From M3 sp045133615 (GTDB taxonomy: Bacteria > Bacteroidota > Bacteroidia > Bacteroidales > Muribaculaceae), in the NCBI GenBank assembly GCA_045133615.1, contig JBGUUQ010000146.1, forward strand, positions 1 to 32,557: DNA of 32,557 bases, in the 5' to 3' direction. Shown one piece after another: positions 28,393 through 32,557 of this stretch. The translations under genes were made by a program, and so were the position numbers. Positions within the stretch are counted from its first letter, which is position 1. Every line of letters begins with the position of its first letter. A model generated the notes under the pieces. That model did not search any database. It had not been told where the DNA came from and saw only the letters and a program-made list of their open reading frames with translations.

Positions 28393-28400
28393 TAATTTTG
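28393..28400 (+). promoter_or_regulatory. -7 element of mdh
   Basis: TAATTTTG matches TAnnTTTG and gives a leader of roughly 47 bases. No clear TTTG is at the proper distance. The leader ends AACCATTTAACCAAATAACA, an A-rich stretch before ATG as in many highly expressed Bacteroidetes genes. Confidence 0.45.
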
Positions 28401-28453
28401 TGTCGTTGATTTAGTAAGATTGAAACAATTAACCATTTAACCAAATAACAATT

Positions 28454-29392
28454 ATGTCTAAGGTAACAGTTGTAGGCGCCGGCAATGTAGGCGCAACTTG
28501 TGCTAACGTTTTGGTTACTAACAATGTAGCCGACGAAGTAGTTCTCATCGACATCAAAGAAGGTCTTTCTGAAGGTAAGACCATGGACATCATGCAGACT
28601 GCCAATCTTCTTGGCATCAACACTCGCATGACCGGTGTAACCAACGACTACGAAAAGACCGCTAACAGCGACGTTGTTGTAATCACTTCAGGTATTCCCC
28701 GCAAGCCCGGTATGACTCGCGAAGAGCTTATCGGTGTTAACGCCGGTATCGTGAAATCGGTTACTTCAAGCGTTCTCAAATATTCTCCCAACGCTATCAT
28801 CATCTGCGTGTCAAACCCCATGGACACCATGACTTACCTCATCCACAAGACAAGCGGTCTTCCCAAAAACCGCATCATCGGTATGGGTGGCGCACTCGAC
28901 AGCTCACGTTTCAAATATTTCTTGAGCCAAGCTCTCAACGCTAACCCCAACGAAATCGAAGGTATGGTAATCGGTGGTCACGGTGACACCACAATGATTC
29001 CCTTGAAGCGTTTTGCCGCTTATCGTGGTGTTCCCGCTTCTCAACTTCTCGATGCTGAAACTCTCGACAAAGTAGCTGCTGACACTATGGTAGGCGGTGC
29101 AACTTTGACCGGTCTTCTCGGCACCTCTGCTTGGTACGCACCCGGTGCAGCTGCAGCTGCATGCGTTGCCGCCATCATCCACGACCAAAAGCGCGTAATC
29201 CCCTGCTCTGCTCTCGTAGAAGGCGAATACGGCGAAAACGACATCTGCATCGGTGTTCCCTGTTTGCTCGGTCGCAACGGTATCGAAGCTATCATCGACG
29301 TTAAGCTCAACGACGAAGAAAAAGAACTCTTCAAGAAGAGCGCAGAAGCTGTTCGCAAGACCAACGCTGCTCTTGCCGACGCTCTCAAATAA
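28454..29392 (+). CDS. mdh: malate dehydrogenase
   Basis: A 312-aa NAD-dependent dehydrogenase interconverting malate and oxaloacetate. The Rossmann motif is GAGNVG (residues 8-13), with the NAD-ribose Asp at the end of the second strand (LID, D33). Substrate-binding arginines lie in SGIPRKPGMTREEL, and the catalytic His in GGHGDTTMIP. The Arg in the mobile loop (after GIPRK, in the PGMTR segment) favours malate over lactate. Codon use stands out: GGT, GCT, CTT, CGC and GTT dominate where neighbours use more GGA, CTC, ACC and GCC, a pattern usual for a very highly expressed gene. A strong terminator follows. Confidence 0.95.
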   Translation: MSKVTVVGAGNVGATCANVLVTNNVADEVVLIDIKEGLSEGKTMDIMQTANLLGINTRMTGVTNDYEKTANSDVVVITSGIPRKPGMTREELIGVNAGIVKSVTSSVLKYSPNAIIICVSNPMDTMTYLIHKTSGLPKNRIIGMGGALDSSRFKYFLSQALNANPNEIEGMVIGGHGDTTMIPLKRFAAYRGVPASQLLDAETLDKVAADTMVGGATLTGLLGTSAWYAPGAAAAACVAAIIHDQKRVIPCSALVEGEYGENDICIGVPCLLGRNGIEAIIDVKLNDEEKELFKKSAEAVRKTNAALADALK

Positions 29393-29417
29393 GCCAAATC
29401 ACGAATTTCAATAACGA

Positions 29418-29455
29418 GGAGCGAGGTACTGTAATCTGTGCCTTGCTCCTTTTTT
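29418..29455 (+). terminator. intrinsic terminator after mdh
   Basis: A 12-bp stem (GGAGCGAGGTAC at 29418-29429 with GTGCCTTGCTCC at 29438-29449, two G-U pairs) with an 8-base loop, followed by a T-run. Confidence 0.85.
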
Positions 29456-29484
29456 AATAACTAACACACAAAAATATCTTCGAC

Positions 29485-29934
29485 ATGAAAAAGATTCAAT
29501 TTGCATTAACAGCAATAGCAGTTGCAGTCTCATTAGCCACTGCCTCATGCAACGGAAGCGGTCGACAAGATTCACAAAACGCCGAAGTGGACAGCGTTGA
29601 AGTAGACAACAAAGCATACGTCATCGAACTCGCAGCCAACGAGCCGCTTGATTTCATCGGTCCGCTCAGCACTCCCATCATTGTAGACTTCAATGCCACT
29701 TGGTGCGGTCCGTGTCAACAATTCAAACCGATATTTGAAAAAATGGCGGAAAAATACAACGGAAAAGTTCGCTTTATCTCCGTCGATGTAGACCGTTGCC
29801 GTGATGTTGCCACCGAATATCAAGTAGAATCAATCCCCACAGTACTTTTCGTTTCCACCGACTGCAACATCAACCGTTCCGTCGGATTCATGAACGAAAC
29901 CGAATTTGAAGAGGCCATCAAAGCCATCCTTTGA
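29485..29934 (+). CDS. thioredoxin-fold lipoprotein
   Basis: A 149-aa protein with a lipoprotein-type leader (about 1-21, ending ATASC with acyl Cys at residue 22). A short polar linker and a complete thioredoxin domain (about 45-148) follow. The redox centre is WCGPC (around residues 72-76), followed by the cis-Pro region SIPTVLF. It is therefore an envelope-facing dithiol-disulfide exchange protein, not the cytosolic thioredoxin. It lies 92 bases after mdh across a strong terminator, so it has its own promoter or relies on read-through. Substrates are unknown. Confidence 0.88.
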   Translation: MKKIQFALTAIAVAVSLATASCNGSGRQDSQNAEVDSVEVDNKAYVIELAANEPLDFIGPLSTPIIVDFNATWCGPCQQFKPIFEKMAEKYNGKVRFISVDVDRCRDVATEYQVESIPTVLFVSTDCNINRSVGFMNETEFEEAIKAIL

Positions 29935-29954
29935 CACATCAACAACAGCTAATC

Positions 29955-29982
29955 AAAAGCCGTAGATAACTCTGCGGCTTTT
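29955..29982. terminator. bidirectional terminator between thioredoxin and GNAT genes
   Basis: AAAAGCCGTAG and CTGCGGCTTTT form an 11-bp stem (one G-U pair) with a 6-base loop. It has a T-run on each strand and lies between two convergent genes. Confidence 0.75.
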
Positions 29983-30024
29983 CGTGTTTATCAACCAAAG
30001 CTAAAAACCACTGTTAATCAAGGC

Positions 30025-30557
30025 TTAATCGATAATATTTATCAAATCATAATACATCGACCGTGTGCGCTCGTCTTTATCCTTCTCTGAAACGAAATTG
30101 AAGCCACATTTCAAATAAAACTCGGTAGCCTCCACATAAGCATCTACGGTAATAAACCTACATCCGGTCCTATTACCATGAGCAAACATATATTTGATAA
30201 AACGAATTATATCCCTTCCTATCCCAGTTCCTTCATAACCCTCAGCGACAGCCAAACGACCTATTTTCACCGCAGGATAGTCCTTCCTGCGTTTTTTATT
30301 TGCAATTTTCCTATTAAGTCGATTCCAAAAATGACGTTGATCCGGGTCAAAAGTTATCTTATCATTGAGCAAACTATAATATGCAACTGTTACATTCGAT
30401 GATTTATCCTCAAAAAGATAAGTAACAGCCATTTTGGATGCCAAATAATTTTTCGCATCCTCGATTAAAAAACCGTTTAAGTCCGAATCTTTACACTTAA
30501 ACGGTTTATAATTGTATCAGCAGTAAGCTGCCGATGAATTAGGTTTTCAAAAGCCAT
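30025..30557 (-). pseudogene. GNAT acetyltransferase, toxin-like, split by a one-base frameshift
   Basis: The longest clean frame (30444-30025) would start at a TTG and lacks the N-terminus of the GNAT fold. Translation upstream in the same frame gives KPFKCKDSDLNGF, then LIEDAKNYLASK, the expected start of this family. It runs into TGA at 30519-30517, with no start codon in between. In another frame an ATG at 30557, 3 bases after the preceding gene, gives MAFENLIHRQLTADTII and is in step with KPFKC if one A is added to the AAA run at 30505-30507. The restored product would be about 177 aa, normal for this family, with the acetyl-CoA loop in GYEGTGIGRD. Sequencing error or ribosomal frameshift are alternatives. 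Confidence 0.75.
30470..30507 (-). terminator. terminator-like hairpin inside the GNAT gene
   Basis: Perfect 13-bp arms (30495-30507 and 30470-30482, AAACCGTTTAAGT and its complement on the minus strand) with a 12-base loop. On the minus strand a T-run follows, as in an intrinsic terminator. One arm contains the AAA run where the frameshift lies. It would separate antitoxin from toxin transcription. Confidence 0.65.
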
Positions 30558-30560
30558 AAA

Positions 30561-30719
30561 CTATAATATAAACGTACTTATAGCTTTTACTGCTTCAAAC
30601 GCCTTTTTTGCCTCCACCTTTTCCTCTTTGGTTTCCGGCATCGGATTTGCCAATCGTTCAGCAAACTTTTCAGCATCTTTACCGGTAACTACCGGTGTAT
30701 CTTTAATCGGTCTTGCCAT
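30561..30719 (-). CDS. small antitoxin-like partner of the GNAT gene
   Basis: A 52-aa basic-then-acidic helical protein beginning MARPIKDTPVVTGKDAEKF. Such short 'MARPIK-TP' proteins occur directly before GNAT acetyltransferases in Bacteroidales, which suggests a toxin-antitoxin or regulatory pair (association recalled, not searched). I start at the ATG at 30719; the longer frame from 30788 runs through the promoter. The stop is 3 bases before the ATG of the GNAT frame, so translation would be coupled. It has no HTH or ribbon-helix-helix I can recognise with confidence, but the N-terminal stretch might form a DNA-binding strand. Confidence 0.65.
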   Translation of the reverse strand: MARPIKDTPVVTGKDAEKFAERLANPMPETKEEKVEAKKAFEAVKAISTFIL

Positions 30720-30745
30720 GATTGTAAATTTAATATTACACAGAA

Positions 30746-30753
30746 CAAAGATA
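30746..30753 (-). promoter_or_regulatory. -7 element of the antitoxin-GNAT operon
   Basis: TATCTTTG on the minus strand, 26 bases before the ATG. The -33 is weak (TTTT near 30775-30772). The absence of a palindrome overlapping it leaves autoregulation unproven. Confidence 0.5.
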
Positions 30754-30777
30754 CAACAATTTTTCATGTTTAAAATC

Positions 30778-30812
30778 TTGTAGTGCAAATAATATATCTG
30801 TTTGCACTACAA
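30778..30812 (-). terminator. terminator-like hairpin after the helicase gene
   Basis: TTGTAGTGCAAA (30778-30789) and TTTGCACTACAA (30801-30812) form a perfect 12-bp stem with an 11-base loop, five bases beyond the helicase stop. On the minus strand it is followed by GATTTT. It could also be an operator upstream of the small antitoxin-like gene. Confidence 0.55.
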
Positions 30813-30816
30813 ATTG

Positions 30817-32133
30817 TTATTTCAACAGCGAAACCCTGACGGATTTGCCTTTGAGTTTAGCACCCTTGAGTGTGGCGAGAATTGTGCCGGCATATTCGCG
30901 CGGTATCGCTGCCAATGCGCTATGGTCTTTCACTACGATTCGTCCAATCTGCTTGGCATCAAGGTTTCCTTGATTGACAAGATAGCCGAGAATATCGCCT
31001 CGCGACACTTTTTCGCGCTTGCCTGAATTGAAATAAAGCGTAGCCACACTCGAACGTATCGGATTCTCATTTCGTCCGGTAGGCACATAACTCCTATCAA
31101 ATTCCACAAACTCCGGAATCGAATCGGCTTCGGATGTGATGACATAGACCGTACCCGTAGCGTCCACGCGGGCTGTACGTCCATTGCGATGCGTCCATGC
31201 TTCAGCCGATACCGGCAGATGGTAATGCACTACAGCCTGCACATCGTCGATATCAAGTCCACGCGAACCCAAATCGGTAGAAACAAGTATCGGAGTAGTC
31301 CCGTTATTCAGCAAATCCACAGCTTTCTCACGGTCGATTTGCTCCAACCCTCCGTGATACAATCCGGCGGGAAGTCCGGCTTTACGCAAATGCTCATGCA
31401 CCCGTTCGGCACTTTCACGATGATTGACAAACACAATGACACGGCCGTTGTCGAGCGAACACATCAACTCGATGAGCATATCCACCTTGTCGCGCGACGG
31501 ACTTTCCACCTCCACAACCTGAAGACGGCGACGAGTCTCTGTGACACCGCCAAGGCAATCAATCACCGCCGGCTTGTCCATACGCAACCATTCGGGAAAT
31601 TCAGCCAATCGGGTTGCCGATGTCAAAATACGGTGAGACAGCGACGGCATAGTGCGCACCACCTTTTTCATCTCATCGTGAAATCCAAGTTCAAGCGACT
31701 TGTCGTACTCATCAAGAACAAGAATACGAGTCGTGTACAGATCGACCTGCTTGCGATTCACATGGTCGAGCAATCGACCGGGAGTGGCGACAATGACATC
31801 GGGAACGACCGAAAGCGTACGCTTTTCGTCCATCATCGAATGTCCGCCATAAAAGCAAGCCACCTTATACCCCACTGCAAGCGGACGAATCACATCGAAT
31901 ATCTGCATCACGAGTTCACGCGACGGAGCTATCACCACTGCCTGCACCTTTCCGCTCGGCTCACGCAAAGCACCAAGCAACTTGATGGCAAACGCCAAAG
32001 TCTTTCCCGAACCGGTGGGCGACAAAAGTGTAATATCGCGAGCGGTGGCATCCGCCACCCGCTTCTGCATATCATTGAGGGACTTTATCCCCATTCGCGA
32101 CTCTATATTCCGAAGTATTACAGATTGCTTCAT
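30817..32133 (-). CDS. DEAD-box-type RNA helicase, DbpA-like
   Basis: A 438-aa ATP-dependent RNA helicase. Visible motifs: Q-motif region with LNDMQ, motif I SPTGSGKT, Ia APSRELV, Ib TPGRLLD, motif II DEYD instead of DEAD, III TSAT, V STDLGSRGLDI and VI HRNGRTAR. The C-terminal 75 residues (about 360-438) resemble the DbpA RNA-binding domain that targets ribosomal RNA (VSRGDILGYLVNQ, IGRIVVKDHSALAAIP), suggesting a role in large-subunit assembly. DEYD/DEFD in motif II appears to be a lineage variant rather than damage, since both acidic residues needed for Mg-ATP are kept. Start at ATG 32133. Confidence 0.92.
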   Translation of the reverse strand: MKQSVILRNIESRMGIKSLNDMQKRVADATARDITLLSPTGSGKTLAFAIKLLGALREPSGKVQAVVIAPSRELVMQIFDVIRPLAVGYKVACFYGGHSMMDEKRTLSVVPDVIVATPGRLLDHVNRKQVDLYTTRILVLDEYDKSLELGFHDEMKKVVRTMPSLSHRILTSATRLAEFPEWLRMDKPAVIDCLGGVTETRRRLQVVEVESPSRDKVDMLIELMCSLDNGRVIVFVNHRESAERVHEHLRKAGLPAGLYHGGLEQIDREKAVDLLNNGTTPILVSTDLGSRGLDIDDVQAVVHYHLPVSAEAWTHRNGRTARVDATGTVYVITSEADSIPEFVEFDRSYVPTGRNENPIRSSVATLYFNSGKREKVSRGDILGYLVNQGNLDAKQIGRIVVKDHSALAAIPREYAGTILATLKGAKLKGKSVRVSLLK

Positions 32134-32158
32134 ACTCTTATTCCAGATTTTTCACCCG

Positions 32159-32190
32159 CAAAGATACGGCAAAAGCATGAAACGGAGAAA
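32159..32190 (-). promoter_or_regulatory. promoter of the helicase gene
   Basis: Minus strand TTTC (32190-32187), 20 bases, TATCTTTG (32166-32159). The start point would be about 20 bases before the ATG. Confidence 0.5.
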
Positions 32191-32256
32191 TTTCGCACGG
32201 CGAACTCTAAATTTATGTATAAAACGTATAATTTAAGCAAAATAACGCATATTTCT

Positions 32257-32287
32257 TTTGCATATTAAAATAAAACCCTTACCTTTG
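32257..32287 (+). promoter_or_regulatory. promoter of the short terminator RNA (copy 2)
   Basis: TTTG (32257-32260), exactly 19 bases, TACCTTTG (32280-32287): the best promoter match in the window. Confidence 0.75.
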
Positions 32288-32292
32288 CAACG

Positions 32293-32371
32293 TGTGTTTT
32301 TCATAGTATTAGATTAAGATAAAGGTTTAAGGGAGAGCTAAGTTGTGAAACTCGGCTCTTTTTTATTTTTT
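32293..32371 (+). ncRNA. short promoter-terminator RNA, copy 2 (leader or sRNA)
   Basis: A transcript of about 75 nt that shares its 5' part with the RNA at 12810: CATAGTATTAGATT, then AAGGTTTA. The 3' hairpin uses a different stem but the same GTGA loop and a strong T-run. No ORF lies between the terminator and the window end, so here it is either an independent small RNA or the attenuated leader of a gene outside the window. Confidence 0.65.
32334..32371 (+). terminator. intrinsic terminator of RNA copy 2
   Basis: Stem AGAGCTAAGTT / AACTCGGCTCT (one A-C mismatch, one G-U) capped by GTGA (32345-32348), followed by a long interrupted T-run. Confidence 0.8.
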
Positions 32372-32435
32372 ATACCCTAATTCACCCGCCGACATTCTTT
32401 CACCCATATTATTTGGCTTAATATGCAAAAAGTAG

Positions 32436-32463
32436 GCTATTGATGCGATATCGCATCAATAGC
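32436..32463. repeat. 28-bp perfect palindrome without spacer
   Basis: GCTATTGATGCGAT is followed directly by its exact reverse complement. There is no T-tract, so a terminator is unlikely. The surrounding 32372-32557 has no credible ORF. Possible operator, recombination site or mobile-element boundary; nothing more can be said from the sequence. Confidence 0.75.
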
Positions 32464-32557
32464 GCCGTGTAATATACTCTTGAATCAAAGCCATTCGACG
32501 AAATTTAGAAATGCCACTATGTACCCTTAATTTGGTTTTTATATCAGTAAATACCCC

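Noticed and set aside
29475..29482. TATCTTCG as the thioredoxin promoter
   Set aside because: It ends only 3 bases before the ATG, so the transcript would begin inside the gene.
31189..32268. Long antisense ORF (359 codons) opposite the helicase gene
   Set aside because: The helicase has all family motifs; the antisense translation has none and runs through its promoter.

Overview
The window looks like a chromosomal segment of a Bacteroidales bacterium, most likely Muribaculaceae or a close relative. The evidence is the repeated Bacteroidetes promoter form (TTTG, 19-20 bases, TAnnTTTG), Bacteroidetes-typical families (DUF4292, DUF4491, a T9SS-type C-terminal domain, AAA_14/DUF4143 ATPase, a DbpA-like helicase with a DEYD box) and ATG starts with little Shine-Dalgarno signal. 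The taxonomic call is inferred from gene content. I see no rRNA, tRNA, CRISPR array or prophage.

Layout. 1-86 may be the right end of an IS21-like element (a C-terminal codon tail followed by two 24-bp direct repeats). 366-1571 is an orphan ROK regulator. 10336-1600 (minus strand) is a tripartite efflux cluster: HlyD-type adaptor, two FtsX/MacB-type permeases, ATPase, TolC-type outer-membrane channel, then an NtrC-type response regulator and its histidine kinase. Upstream of the adaptor there is a sigma-54-type -24/-12 element, and about 80 bp further upstream a perfect 20+20-bp palindrome. The regulator carries GAFTGA and has its own housekeeping-type promoter. This reads as a self-contained circuit: kinase/regulator made constitutively, efflux pump switched on through sigma-54.

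10533-12634 (minus) carries a tiny secreted protein that is almost entirely a T9SS-type C-terminal domain, and the operon rnz-tadA-DUF4491. 12773-14565 (plus) holds a short promoter-plus-terminator RNA, a TSCPD-domain protein, and an AAA_14/DUF4143 ATPase preceded by a 33-bp-periodic repeat array. 14655-20508 (plus) is a likely operon: dut, a TPR protein, a DUF4292 lipoprotein, an EnvC-like murein hydrolase activator with degenerate zinc ligands, and a polysaccharide flippase. metH (cobalamin-dependent methionine synthase) follows, then an unknown membrane protein. 28241-25617 (minus) carries dgt and a TPM-domain protein. 28454-29934 (plus) carries mdh and a lipoprotein thioredoxin.

The right end has a toxin-antitoxin-like pair on the minus strand: a 52-aa protein and a GNAT acetyltransferase. 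The acetyltransferase is split by a one-base frameshift that coincides with a terminator-like hairpin. A DbpA-like RNA helicase is next. The last 300 bases have no ORF but contain a second copy of the short RNA seen at 12.8 kb and a 28-bp perfect palindrome.

The most novel-looking items are the paired short RNAs (shared 5' block plus a terminator hairpin capped by GTGA in both copies), the sigma-54-controlled efflux circuit, the 33-bp-phased operator-like array before the AAA_14 ATPase, and the disrupted GNAT toxin.
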